This document shows positions 16,158-24,475 of a stretch of DNA of 64,000 nucleotides, piece after piece. The position numbers and the translations under genes were made by a program. The notes under the pieces are model-generated. The model was not told the DNA's origin. It was given only the letters and a program-made list of their open reading frames with translations, and made no database searches. Origin of the DNA: Hymenobacter yonginensis (lineage in GTDB: Bacteria; Bacteroidota; Bacteroidia; Cytophagales; Hymenobacteraceae); assembly GCF_027625995.1 (NCBI RefSeq), contig NZ_CP115396.1, forward strand, positions 434,001-498,000. The letters run 5' to 3'. The first letter of the stretch is position 1. Every line of letters begins with the position of its first letter.

Positions 16158-16448
16158 TCACGCCACCACCGCATAGTGGTTCATCTCCTCAATACTGGCG
16201 TAAAACGGTTTCACCAGCTGAAAAAACGCCCCGAAATCCGCGCTTTTGCGGAAGCCCTGCAGGTGCCGCTCCACCGATGTCCATTCGATGCGCCAGATAA
16301 ACAGCTCCACGTCTTCCTCGCAATGCGCCAACTGGTAGCGGAGGCAGTCGGGGGCGGCGGCCAGCATGTGATTAGCTTGCCGGATGGCTTCGAGGAAGGC
16401 CGGCTGCTGTTCGGCGGCAATGCGGTAGCGGATGTATTCGACGGTCAT
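16158..16448 (-). CDS. ABM-type monooxygenase-fold protein
   Basis: The 96-residue protein has the ferredoxin-like dimeric alpha/beta-barrel pattern of antibiotic-biosynthesis monooxygenases: VEYIRYRIAAEQQPAFLEAIRQA, a central strand CLRYQLAHCEEDVELFIWRIEWTS, and a helix with FRKSADFGAFFQLVKPF. Such proteins oxidise quinols without cofactor or simply bind small aromatic ligands. Length is normal for the family. It lies 28 bases after the proline-iminopeptidase-like gene on the same strand and may share its transcript. Confidence 0.75.
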   Translation of the reverse strand: MTVEYIRYRIAAEQQPAFLEAIRQANHMLAAAPDCLRYQLAHCEEDVELFIWRIEWTSVERHLQGFRKSADFGAFFQLVKPFYASIEEMNHYAVVA

Positions 16449-16476
16449 GGCGGCAGAAGGAAAAGGATAGCAGAAG

Positions 16477-17490
16477 TTACCCTTTCCGCTCCATTTTCCG
16501 CAGGAACTTAATCAGGGCCGGAAAGTAGTGTTCCGGGTCGTCCCACATGGCGTAGTGCGAGCCTTCGGGGCAGACGTAGGCCTGGCAGTTGGGAATGTGC
16601 CTTTGCATGTAAGCAATGTCGGCCGGCGGCACGAAGTCGTGCTTTGCGCCGATAACCAGCGTGGGCGGCTTGATGACGGCCAGCCGTTCGGAGAAGTCCC
16701 AGGCCAGCATGAAGGGCATAAAGGCGCCGGCGTAGGCGCGGGTGATGTGGGCTTGGCTGCGCGTGAACGTCGGGTGCTCCGGCATCCGGCGCATCATATG
16801 TAGGCTACGAAACTCCTTGGTAACGGCTGGCGTGATGTGCGGGGATAGGCTCATCAGCCCCATTGTATCGAGGCCGGCCACGACCTTGCCCTCCTGTGCG
16901 GCCTGCCGCCGGATGATATCCGCATACTGGCTGAACCGGTTCTTGTTGAACACCATGGCCTTGTAGCCGATGTTGGACGTGATGAGTCCTTTGATGTGTT
17001 CGGGGTGCTTGGCGGCGTATTCCAAAGCCAGCATGCCGCCCCAGGAGTGGCCTAGTAGGTAGAACTGCTCCAGGCCCAAGCCCTGGCGTACTTGTTCTAC
17101 TTCCTCCACAAAGCGCGCAATCGTCCAGATGCTCAGGTCGTCGGTTTTATCGGAGTGGTAGGAATTGAGCTGGTCGTAGTAATAGATTTCCACGCCTTCT
17201 TTGGCGAGGTACTGCGGGAAGTTCTCGAAGTATTCGTGCGTGTTGCCGGGTCCGCCATGCAGCACCAATAGCTTGATTTTTCCCTCCCCCACCTTCTGGG
17301 TCCAGACCTGGTACTTGCCATCGACGGTGATCATGCGCACGCCGGGGGCCTGCATTTTGGCGGTGTAGCTGCTGTCTTTGGCCTGGGCGCGCAGCGCGAA
17401 AGGGGCCAGCAGCAGGGCCAGGGCGAGCAGCAGACGGTGATAAATCAAGCGGATAGCAGGAAAAGTAGGTAGACGGATAGGTGGCCGCAA
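16477..17490 (-). CDS. Exported proline iminopeptidase-like alpha/beta hydrolase
   Basis: The 337-residue protein has an N-terminal signal sequence (IYHRLLLALALLLAPFALRAQ) preceded by a 17-residue basic n-region. LLVLHGGPGNTHEYF is the oxyanion motif of the proline iminopeptidase family (S33). The nucleophile Ser is in LGHSWGGML; the acid Asp in VIGAKHDFVPP and the His in EGSHYAMWDDPEH complete the triad. It probably acts in the periplasm on peptides or esters with a free N-terminus. The upstream neighbour is a second alpha/beta hydrolase. Confidence 0.85.
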   Translation of the reverse strand: MRPPIRLPTFPAIRLIYHRLLLALALLLAPFALRAQAKDSSYTAKMQAPGVRMITVDGKYQVWTQKVGEGKIKLLVLHGGPGNTHEYFENFPQYLAKEGVEIYYYDQLNSYHSDKTDDLSIWTIARFVEEVEQVRQGLGLEQFYLLGHSWGGMLALEYAAKHPEHIKGLITSNIGYKAMVFNKNRFSQYADIIRRQAAQEGKVVAGLDTMGLMSLSPHITPAVTKEFRSLHMMRRMPEHPTFTRSQAHITRAYAGAFMPFMLAWDFSERLAVIKPPTLVIGAKHDFVPPADIAYMQRHIPNCQAYVCPEGSHYAMWDDPEHYFPALIKFLRKMERKG

Positions 17491-17541
17491 CCGGCCACAA
17501 AGGCATCAAGATGCGGAAAAATCCGGAGCCACCTAAGTTCC

Positions 17542-18336
17542 TCAGGCTGCCATAAAGGACTGCAGTACCGTCAGGGTTTCCAGCGGCGCACTCACGTGGG
17601 GGCAGTGCCCGCTGATGGGCAGGGTCACGAGGGTGGCCTGCGGAATGGCGGCCAGCAGATAGGCGCCTACTTCCAGCGGCGCTACCAAATCCTGCGCGCA
17701 CTGCACCAGCAGGCAAGGAGTAGTCACCCGTTCCAGATCATGCCGGTTGTCGGAGGTGAAAGTTACGCGCGCAAACTGCTTGGCAATGAGCTGATCATTC
17801 TTGCAGAAGCGGTGCGAGAGTTCCATCACTAGGGAAGGCCGGTCGGGCGTGCCCATGACGAAATGCGCAAACGAATCGGCCCAGCCCACAAAGTCCGTTT
17901 CCATGTACGCCAGCATGGAGTCGATATCGGTTTGCTCGAAGCCGCCGTGGTAGTCGGGGTGGTTGGTGTAGCAGGGTGAGGGGCACAGCAGCAGCAGCTG
18001 CCGAAACAGCCCGGGCTCCTCAATGGCGGCCAGCATACAGATCATGGCCCCCACGGAATGACCAATCAGCGTAACCTGGGTAAGCTTCAGGTGCCGGCAG
18101 ATGTCCAGCAGGTCTTGCGTGTAGCCGGCCAGCGACGCGTACTTATCTGGCTCATAGGCGGCAAAATCAGCGTCGCCGGCGCCCATCTGGTCGAATAGGA
18201 CGACACGAAATTGCTTAGCCAGAGTAGGAGCCACGGAGCCCCAAATGCTCTGGTCGCAGCCGTAGCCATTTACGAGCAACAGCGTACGCGGCCCGTGGCC
18301 GAATACGCGGACGTTGTTGCGTTTGAGAATGTCCAT
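17542..18336 (-). CDS. RsbQ/KAI2-type alpha/beta hydrolase
   Basis: The 264-residue protein matches RsbQ in length and layout: MDILKRNNVRVFG at the N-terminus, LLVNGYGCDQSIW, nucleophile GHSVGAMI, the HRFCKNDQLIAKQFARVTFTSDNRHDL lid segment, Asp in CAQDLVAP, and His in ISGHCPHVSAP. Bacillus RsbQ acts with the phosphatase RsbP in the energy-stress branch of sigma-B control; plant KAI2 and D14 receptors share the fold. No PAS-PP2C partner is visible nearby, so its ligand and role are open. The upstream frame to 18513 is not part of the fold. Confidence 0.85.
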   Translation of the reverse strand: MDILKRNNVRVFGHGPRTLLLVNGYGCDQSIWGSVAPTLAKQFRVVLFDQMGAGDADFAAYEPDKYASLAGYTQDLLDICRHLKLTQVTLIGHSVGAMICMLAAIEEPGLFRQLLLLCPSPCYTNHPDYHGGFEQTDIDSMLAYMETDFVGWADSFAHFVMGTPDRPSLVMELSHRFCKNDQLIAKQFARVTFTSDNRHDLERVTTPCLLVQCAQDLVAPLEVGAYLLAAIPQATLVTLPISGHCPHVSAPLETLTVLQSFMAA

Positions 18337-18737
18337 AACAACCGTGTATAACTCTTGTGTTCTGACTGTTACGTGGATAAACATAGGAAGTAAATAAATC
18401 TCATATAGAAAACAGCATATAGTAAAATCGGGAATTCGTATCCCATATTGCGCCCCGCCAGTAGAGTGGAGGCTGGGGTGGCCGCTGATATTCTCGTAAG
18501 CTGGACAGTGCACCCGCTGAGCCAGGAAATTGCCCCAAACGCTAGGCAGATCATGCCACTGTCTGCTTGCTGCACGGCATAAAAACAGGCGGGTTTTTCA
18601 AATTGGGAGAGGTTTCCGGAGTAGACAAGCTGTCACCTACCTGCTGGCTGTGGAGGTCGGCCGACTAGCAGACGCGCAACGTCAGTGGCTTTCTGGAGAC
18701 TTTGGGGTTCTGATTCTCCATTTTCCATCTCGTTTCT
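18337..18737. other. Intergenic region between divergent genes
   Basis: About 400 bases between the RsbQ-like gene (minus) and the M28 peptidase (plus). The part next to the RsbQ-like gene (18370-18440) is AT-rich and is the likely promoter zone; no TAnnTTTG box was found and no palindrome element is visible. Confidence 0.4.
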
Positions 18738-20309
18738 ATGAAAGTACTTCCACTCATCACCCTGGTGGGTGTCAGCCTGGCGGCAGCCGCTCCGGCGCTG
18801 GCCCAGCAGGGCACCAAAGCCGACCCGGCCGTGCTGGCCAAAATCAAAGACGAGGGCTTGAACCGCTCGAAGGTGATGGAAACGGCCTTCTACCTCACCG
18901 ACGTCTGCGGACCGCGCCTGGCCGGCTCCGAGGGCCTCAGCCGGGCTCATGCCTGGACCAAAAAGCAGCTCACCGACTGGGGCCTCACCAACGCCGAAGT
19001 AGAGCCCTGGGGCACCTTCGGCCGCGGCTGGGACATCGAGAAGTCGTACGTAGCCATGACGGCACCCTACTACCACACGCTCATCGGGGCGCCCAAAGCC
19101 TGGACGCCGGGCACCAACGGCGCCCTCAAAAAGCAGGTGGTGGTGGTGAAGGCCCGAAATGTAGCCGGCCTGGATGAATACAAAGGCCGGCTGAAAGACA
19201 AGATTGTGCTGCTGGAGGTGGCCAACCCGCCCCAGCCCAATTTCGAGCCAGATGCCCGCCGCCACACCGACGAGGCCTTGCAGAAAATGGCCGACTACAA
19301 GCCCGAAGGGCCTCTGACCGCAACCCCACAACAGCAGCAGGCCACCAAGCAACGACAGGAGTTGAGCGCCATGCGCGCCCGTATGGCCGATATGTTTGTC
19401 AGCGAGGGCGCCGCAGCCATCCTGAGCTCCCGCGGCGGCTCCGATGGCACGTTCTTCACCAGCAACGGCGCACCCTACGCCGCCGACGCCAAGCCCGTGC
19501 TGCCCGAGTTGGAAATGGCGCCCGAAGACCAACTCCGCCTGATTCGGTTGGCTGATGCCGGCATTCCGGTGGAAATTGAGCTGGAAACCCGCACCAAGTT
19601 CCAGACGCAGGATCTGAAAGGCTACAATGTGGTGGCCGAAATTCCGGGCACCGACAAAAAGCTGAAAAGCGAAGTGGTAATGCTCGGCGGCCACCTCGAC
19701 TCCTGGCACGCCGCCACCGGCGCCACCGATAACGCCGCCGGCTGCGCCATCATGATGGAGGCCGTGCGCATTCTGAAAGCCAGCGGTGTGCAGCCGCGTC
19801 GCACCATCCGGATTGCGCTGTGGGGCGAGGAGGAGCAGGGTTTGTTCGGCTCGCGCAACTACGTAAAAAACCACTTTGCCGACCCCGCCACCATGAAGCT
19901 GCTGCCCGCCCACGAGAAGCTGGCTGCGTACTTCAACCTCGACAATGGCGCCGGCAAAATCCGCGGCGTCTACGCGCAGGGCAACGAAGGCGTGGTGCCC
20001 ATCTTCCAAGACTGGCTCAAGCCCTTCGCCGACATGGGCGCTACCACCGTGACGCTACGCAACACCGGCGGTACCGACCACCTCTCGTTCGATGCCGTAG
20101 GGCTGCCCGGCTTCCAGTTCATCCAAGACCCGCTCGACTACGGCACCCGCACCCACCACACCAACATGGACACCTACGAGCGCCTGCCCGCCGACGACCT
20201 CAAGCAGGCCTCGGTACTGGTTGCCTCCTTCGTGTACCAAGCCGCCATGCGCGACCAGAAGCTGCCCCGCAAGCCCCTGCCCGCCGCCAAGCCCGAAAAC
20301 AAAAGCTAA
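18738..20309 (+). CDS. M28 family zinc peptidase with PA domain
   Basis: The 523-residue exported protein has a signal peptide (MKVLPLITLVGVSLAAAAPALAQ). A protease-associated insert runs roughly from residue 130 to 260. The M28 zinc site follows: VMLGGHLDSWHAATGATDNAAG (His and bridging Asp), WGEEEQGLFGS (catalytic Glu pair), NTGGTDHLSFD, and the late His in THHTNMDTYE. It is probably an aminopeptidase/carboxypeptidase-like enzyme in the periplasm or outside the cell. It is monocistronic, with a hairpin 26 bases after its stop. Confidence 0.9.
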   Translation: MKVLPLITLVGVSLAAAAPALAQQGTKADPAVLAKIKDEGLNRSKVMETAFYLTDVCGPRLAGSEGLSRAHAWTKKQLTDWGLTNAEVEPWGTFGRGWDIEKSYVAMTAPYYHTLIGAPKAWTPGTNGALKKQVVVVKARNVAGLDEYKGRLKDKIVLLEVANPPQPNFEPDARRHTDEALQKMADYKPEGPLTATPQQQQATKQRQELSAMRARMADMFVSEGAAAILSSRGGSDGTFFTSNGAPYAADAKPVLPELEMAPEDQLRLIRLADAGIPVEIELETRTKFQTQDLKGYNVVAEIPGTDKKLKSEVVMLGGHLDSWHAATGATDNAAGCAIMMEAVRILKASGVQPRRTIRIALWGEEEQGLFGSRNYVKNHFADPATMKLLPAHEKLAAYFNLDNGAGKIRGVYAQGNEGVVPIFQDWLKPFADMGATTVTLRNTGGTDHLSFDAVGLPGFQFIQDPLDYGTRTHHTNMDTYERLPADDLKQASVLVASFVYQAAMRDQKLPRKPLPAAKPENKS

Positions 20310-20335
20310 TCTGCCAATAGCTCAGGCGACAAACG

Positions 20336-20378
20336 ACAGCGCCCCACCGAAACTGGTTTGGTGGGGCGCTGTTGCGTT
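20336..20378 (+). terminator. Hairpin terminator after M28 peptidase
   Basis: ACAGCGCCCCACC pairs with GGTGGGGCGCTGT and is followed by TGCGTTTT. It also serves the convergent hydrolase gene. Confidence 0.6.
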
Positions 20379-20395
20379 TTGGGGTCCGGGTTCGG

Positions 20396-21256
20396 TTAGC
20401 TGAGGGTTTCTTTGAAGAGCTTGAGTGTCCGGTCCCAGGCCAGCTTGGCTGCTTCGGCGTTGTAGCGGGCCGGCGACGAGTCGTTGTTGAACGCGTGGTT
20501 GACGCCCTCATACACGTACTGATCGAACTTGATGCCCGCGGCCGTGAGGGCCGCCGCGTAGGCGTCTTTGCCGGCATTCACCCGCTCATCTAGGCCGGCG
20601 TAGTGCAGCAACAGGCGCGCCTTGATGCTAGGCACATCCGACACGGGCGGCTGGGTGCCGTAGTAGGCCACAGCGGCGTTGAGGGCCGGGTCGGCAATAG
20701 CTAGCTTATTGGCCATGGCGCCGCCCCAGCAGAAGCCCATGCAGCCGGTGCGGCCGTTGCTTTCGGGGTGGCGGCGCAGGTAGGCCAGCCCGGTGAGGTA
20801 GTTCTGCAGGTTCTGCTTCGGGTCGAGCTTGCCGATGAGCGCGCGGCCCTCGTCCTCGTTGGCCGGCGTGCCCCCGAACCCCGACAGCGCATCCACGCCC
20901 AGCGCCAGGTAGCCGGCCGCCGCCACGCGGCGCGTTACGTCTTTGATGTGCGGCGTCAGGCCTCGGTTTTCGTGAATCACCACCACGGCGCCGCGCTTCT
21001 TCTTGGACTTGGGGTGCACCAGGTAGCCTTTCATGGTCACGCCGTCGGCGCCGGGCCAGGTTACGTCTTCCATCAGCAACTCATCGTTCTTCTGAGGTAT
21101 GCTGGCGGCTTGCGCGTAGCCGGGCTCCAGCGCCGCCAGGGCCGCGGCGGCCAGGGCCGTGCCGCCGGTCAGCTTCAGCAGGCGCTCCATAAACTCCTTG
21201 CGGCTGAGCGGCGCGTGCGTGTACTCGTCGAACAGGTTGATAATGCGCTGGTCCAT
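20396..21256 (-). CDS. Dienelactone hydrolase family protein
   Basis: The 286-residue protein shows the dienelactone hydrolase layout: a LVHPKSKKKRGAVVVIHENRGL strand, nucleophile Cys in GCMGFCWGGAMA, Asp in the LLHYAGLDERVNAG strand and His in YEGVNHAFNND. The first 60 residues include a hydrophobic segment (LLKLTGGTALAAAALAALEPGYAQA) behind SRKEF, an exported-protein leader that lacks the twin Arg of Tat signals. The enzyme hydrolyses lactones or esters. A terminator shared with the M28 gene lies just beyond its end. Confidence 0.85.
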   Translation of the reverse strand: MDQRIINLFDEYTHAPLSRKEFMERLLKLTGGTALAAAALAALEPGYAQAASIPQKNDELLMEDVTWPGADGVTMKGYLVHPKSKKKRGAVVVIHENRGLTPHIKDVTRRVAAAGYLALGVDALSGFGGTPANEDEGRALIGKLDPKQNLQNYLTGLAYLRRHPESNGRTGCMGFCWGGAMANKLAIADPALNAAVAYYGTQPPVSDVPSIKARLLLHYAGLDERVNAGKDAYAAALTAAGIKFDQYVYEGVNHAFNNDSSPARYNAEAAKLAWDRTLKLFKETLS

Positions 21257-21314
21257 AGAATAGAGAAGTAAGGGGAAGACAACAGCAAGATAGGCAGGAA
21301 GCCGGAAGTCCGGG

Positions 21315-22199
21315 CTAGGTGGCCGGCTCGTCGCCGGCGTACACGGTTTCGCGGGGCGGAAACAGCCGGTCTACCAGGTGCACCAGGCGCCAGCGGGTGT
21401 TTTTCAGCATCTTCTTCACCGGCACAGCCCGGAAATTGAAGTCGGCCAGAGCGGCCACTTCCTCATCCACGGTGCGCGCCTTCAGGCTCGATTCCAGCAA
21501 AAACAGGCTGATGGCATCGTTCCACTCGTCCTTGTTGCTCCAGTAATGCCCGATGTAGGGCCGCGCCGCCCGCAGCTCAAACTGCTCCTGCAGCGCCACC
21601 GACAGCGCAAACTGCTCAATCAGGCGCGGCGTCACGCCCTGCCGGCTCAGGTCGTCGCAGATGGCCAGGGCCAGCGCAATGGCCGCCGGGCCGCCCACAG
21701 CCGGAATGCCCACCACGCCCGCGTTCCACATGGCGTGGCGCTCGTGCAGCTTCACGCCGCCGAAGGTTTGGCCTCCGGTCTGGCGCCACATCAGCTTCTC
21801 GGTTTTGCTGCCGAGCACCGACAGCGCGCCTTCCGGCTCGTGCATAAACGCCGTGCCGACCGCCAGCGCCTGCTGCAGCGCCGCAAAGGAGCCATGCAAA
21901 AAGGTGTCGGTGTCGAGGTACAGAATGGCCTGCCCGGGGCTGCGCCCGGCCACGTACTCCAGGGCCTTGATCTTGACGCGCCAGAAAAAGTCGAACTCGC
22001 CCTTCCACTCGCGTAGCGTAGCCGCATCAACAGGCAGCACCGTTACATGGTCGGTTAGGTGGCGGTAGAAGTCGGGCGCATCCGTCACCACCGTAATGCC
22101 ACTGAGACCGGCGCGGTGGCGCAGAAACGACAGAATGGAAAACTGGGCCTGAAAATGATTCCGGACCGCGTCGCCAAACACCAGATACAGCAGGTTCAT
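21315..22199 (-). CDS. Hypothetical glycosyltransferase-like protein
   Basis: The 294-residue protein reads MNLLYLVFGDAVRNHFQAQFSILSFL, then GITVVTD, FFWRVKIKALEYV and ILYLDTDTFLHGSF. YLDTDTF fits the metal-binding DxD motif of GT-A glycosyltransferases, and HAMWNAGVVGI resembles the acceptor-side motif of GT8-like enzymes. No signal peptide or membrane segment. I infer a nucleotide-sugar transferase of unknown product. The ATG at 22199 is 8 bases from the end of the cupin gene, so the two are likely one transcript. Confidence 0.7.
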   Translation of the reverse strand: MNLLYLVFGDAVRNHFQAQFSILSFLRHRAGLSGITVVTDAPDFYRHLTDHVTVLPVDAATLREWKGEFDFFWRVKIKALEYVAGRSPGQAILYLDTDTFLHGSFAALQQALAVGTAFMHEPEGALSVLGSKTEKLMWRQTGGQTFGGVKLHERHAMWNAGVVGIPAVGGPAAIALALAICDDLSRQGVTPRLIEQFALSVALQEQFELRAARPYIGHYWSNKDEWNDAISLFLLESSLKARTVDEEVAALADFNFRAVPVKKMLKNTRWRLVHLVDRLFPPRETVYAGDEPAT

Positions 22200-22207
22200 C
22201 GGCGGTA

Positions 22208-22579
22208 CTATTCTTCCTCGCGGTGCACCGTGGCGGGCGAGAAAGCCGGCACGCACACCGACCAGTACTCGCACTCGGCCTCAAATGGGTTGGAGTAGCG
22301 CACCCGCGCCCCGGCCTTAATCAGCAGCGACTCGCCGGCGCCCAACTCCACTACGTCGCCGTCAATCTCAAACCGCTTGCGGCCCCGCACCACTATCGTT
22401 ACCTCGTCGAACTCGGGGCGCTGGTGCGGCTCGCTCCACTGCGGCGGAGCCACCATGTGCGCCACGCTGTACTGGCTAGTGCCGGTGCTGGCCTGCCCGA
22501 TGTGCTCCTCAATGAGCTTGCCATCGGTAGTGGGCACGATGAAGGGGTTTTGCTGACGGAAATAGCGTTTCTCAGACAT
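22208..22579 (-). CDS. Cupin-domain protein
   Basis: The 123-residue single-domain protein has cupin motifs: SEPHQRPEFDEVTIVVRGRKRFEI (motif 1 with one His and a Glu) and GESLLIKAGARVRYSNPF (motif 2, where the usual His is absent). The missing motif-2 His suggests weak or altered metal binding. Upstream phrases (RQQNPFIVPTTDGKLIEEHIG) look like those of small sugar- or mannose-isomerase-like cupins. It sits 8 bases from both neighbours, between a Kazal lipoprotein and a glycosyltransferase. Confidence 0.75.
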   Translation of the reverse strand: MSEKRYFRQQNPFIVPTTDGKLIEEHIGQASTGTSQYSVAHMVAPPQWSEPHQRPEFDEVTIVVRGRKRFEIDGDVVELGAGESLLIKAGARVRYSNPFEAECEYWSVCVPAFSPATVHREEE

Positions 22580-22587
22580 GGTGAAAA

Positions 22588-22836
22588 CTAGCGGGGAGTA
22601 GGGGTGGAGGGAGTAGCAGCACAGGGACCGGGCGTGAAGCTCGTGACGCCCGCGTTGGTGGCCGTGCAGGCGTTGGCGTAAGTCTGGCCGTCGCAGCCGC
22701 ACACGGGGTCGTATTGCATGGTGCACATGGCATCTTTCCGGATCTTGGCCGGGTCGATGCAGGCGTTGGCAGCCGGTGGGGTGGCCCGCTGGCAGGCGCC
22801 AGCCAGCAGCAGCAGCAGCGGAAGAAGCGTTTTCAT
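22588..22836 (-). CDS. Kazal-domain lipoprotein
   Basis: The 82-residue protein has a lipoprotein signal ([12 protein letters not shown], Cys at about 16) and one Kazal-type domain: [18 protein letters not shown], then [21 protein letters not shown] and a final Cys. The order C-x-C-x-PVCGCDGxTYxNxC is diagnostic. Kazal domains inhibit serine proteases; bacterial copies may protect the cell surface. It starts a three-gene run with the cupin and glycosyltransferase. The start at 22836 is the ATG of the signal peptide. Confidence 0.85.
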   Translation of the reverse strand: MKTLLPLLLLLAGACQRATPPAANACIDPAKIRKDAMCTMQYDPVCGCDGQTYANACTATNAGVTSFTPGPCAATPSTPTPR

Positions 22837-23103
22837 ACGAACAGCAGTTGGAGACGAATGACCAGACGAAAGTAGAGGTTCGGGGGCACATACGGGCTGC
22901 CGGGCCCGGCAGGCCACTATTCAGCGGAGGGCATATAGCGGGTTACCCATCTTTTTTAGGGGCGAGTTATAACCCCGGCTGCCACACGCCGTATTAGGCA
23001 TCAGAATGGCACAAACCCGGGCCTCAGCCAGGGTTTTGGCGGAAATCATCCCGGCCACGCCACCCAACCGAAACTCATTCATCACCATTCTCTCCCCACT
23101 ACC

Positions 23104-23535
23104 ATGTCGTATCACGAAGAAGACAACTCCGGCAAAATTCTCCTCGCTGCTCTGGCCGGTGCCGGTGCTGGCATTATTGCAGGCCTGCTGATGGCCCCCG
23201 ATAAAGGCAAAGCTACCCGCGAAAAAATCGGCAGCGCTGCCACCAAGTACAGCGGCCAGTTCGGCGAGCAGCTGTCGAAGTACGGCGAAGAGCTGGACGC
23301 CAAGTTCAAAGGCTACGTTGAGAAGCTGGAAGACCTGACCGGCTCGACCGGCTCGAGCCTGAAGCTGAAAGGCGACTGGAACACCGCCAAAGGCAAGCTG
23401 AAGCAGCAGTACGCGCAGCTGACCGACGAAGACCTCGACTATGCCGATGGCAAAGGTGATGAGCTGGTGGGCCGTCTGCAGAACAAGCTCGGCAAAGCCA
23501 AAAATGAAGTAGTGAAAATGCTGAACGACCTGTAG
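23104..23535 (+). CDS. YtxH-CsbD fusion stress protein
   Basis: The 143-residue protein joins two small stress families. Residues 8-55 are a YtxH segment with a glycine-rich membrane helix (ILLAALAGAGAGIIAGLLMAP) and a charged amphipathic stretch. Residues 85-140 are CsbD-like: LKGDWNTAKGKLKQQYAQLTDEDLDYADGKGDEL and a repeat GRLQNKLGKAKNEV. Both families are linked to general stress in other phyla, but functions are unknown. A strong terminator follows at 23557. Confidence 0.85.
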   Translation: MSYHEEDNSGKILLAALAGAGAGIIAGLLMAPDKGKATREKIGSAATKYSGQFGEQLSKYGEELDAKFKGYVEKLEDLTGSTGSSLKLKGDWNTAKGKLKQQYAQLTDEDLDYADGKGDELVGRLQNKLGKAKNEVVKMLNDL

Positions 23536-23556
23536 GTCATCAGGCAGCACTATGCT

Positions 23557-23597
23557 GAAAGCCCCCCGGTTTCTTTGGAAGCCGGGGGGCTTTTTTT
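23557..23597 (+). terminator. Rho-independent terminator
   Basis: AAAGCCCCCCGG pairs with CCGGGGGGCTTT and is followed by a run of seven T. Confidence 0.9.
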
Positions 23598-23685
23598 AGT
23601 TAACCAACTCGGCATTCTGCGCGTTATACCGTCCTACGCCAGCAGGCAGCTGGCGGCTCGTTTCATCCTAAACTCTGTGCGCGGT

Positions 23686-24060
23686 ATGCAAGACACGAAA
23701 GGCAAAGTAATCTTCTCGCTGCTGGCTGGCGCCACGGCTGGCATCGTGACGGGCCTGCTGCTGGCACCCGAAACCGGCGACGAAACCCGCAGCGGCCTCA
23801 AAAAGTCCGCCTCTAAGCTTGGCGAGGATCTGAGCAAGCTGTTCAAAGATGGCCTGAGCCACTTCGGCGCCGCCGGCACGCCCGCTGCCCGCAACCCGCA
23901 GCACCAGGCCGACCGCTCCGCCGCCGACCAGCTGCTGAACTCGCTCAGCAGCGCCACCAAGGCCCCCGCCACTCCCGACCCGGTAGAGGACAACGACTCC
24001 GATTACGACGGCATCGGCAGCGACACGCGCCATTCGGCGGGCTACGGCCGCCCGAAATAA
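23686..24060 (+). CDS. YtxH-domain protein
   Basis: The 124-residue protein repeats the YtxH part of its neighbour (VIFSLLAGATAGIVTGLLLAPETGDETRSGLKKSASK) but continues with a disordered Ala/Pro/Asp tail and has no CsbD half. I chose MQDTK at 23686; upstream frame to 23575 is terminator and spacer sequence. The pair may be a duplication. Terminator between the two genes argues for separate transcripts. Confidence 0.75.
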   Translation: MQDTKGKVIFSLLAGATAGIVTGLLLAPETGDETRSGLKKSASKLGEDLSKLFKDGLSHFGAAGTPAARNPQHQADRSAADQLLNSLSSATKAPATPDPVEDNDSDYDGIGSDTRHSAGYGRPK

Positions 24061-24275
24061 TTCTTAAAAAAAATGCGTCAGGTGTAACCTGTCACGTATC
24101 TAGCCGTTAGAGAAGATATAACCGACTTGAAAGAAGATCGGAGAAGTTATTGAAGTAAAATTGCCGGCAGCCGAGCTTCTATTGAGAGAGTATTTCTCGG
24201 TAGTAAAATCTGGTTCGCCCATCGCAAGCTTCTTCAGTAGACCCCGATTGGAAGGGTAAGTCAGTTATATATAAA
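24061..24275. other. Gene-free spacer
   Basis: No ORF, palindrome or promoter box is evident here. The sequence is AT-richer than the genes. Two terminators follow to the right. Confidence 0.4.
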
Positions 24276-24277
24276 GG

Positions 24278-24313
24278 AAAGCCTCCCACGAATAATGCGT
24301 GGGAGGCTTTCTG
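24278..24313 (+). terminator. Rho-independent terminator
   Basis: AAAGCCTCCCACG pairs with CGTGGGAGGCTTT. It may end transcription of the YtxH gene more than 200 bases upstream. Confidence 0.75.
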
Positions 24314-24404
24314 ATTTTAAACGCAGATTTTGCAGATCAAGACGAATTGCACAGATGCTGGCCTTGATAACCTAGCCGGCGCTGCATGAAATCCCCGGAC
24401 TGAT

Positions 24405-24452
24405 AAAAACCCCAACGGGGCTGACCAGATGGCCAGCCCCGTTGGGGTTTTT
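24405..24452 (-). terminator. Bidirectional terminator beyond lysS
   Basis: AAAAACCCCAACGGGGCTG pairs with its complement over about 20 bases, with T/A runs on both sides; it ends lysS transcripts on the minus strand. Confidence 0.85.
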
Positions 24453-24475
24453 GCTGCTTTGTAGCGGCTGATGGG

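Noticed and set aside
18633-20009. 458-codon ORF opposite the M28 peptidase
   Set aside because: Shadow of a well-supported gene; composition is His/Gly rich and without a domain.
22588-22917. Longer start for the Kazal lipoprotein
   Set aside because: The extension ([14 protein letters not shown]) lacks signal character; the ATG at 22836 gives a proper lipoprotein signal.
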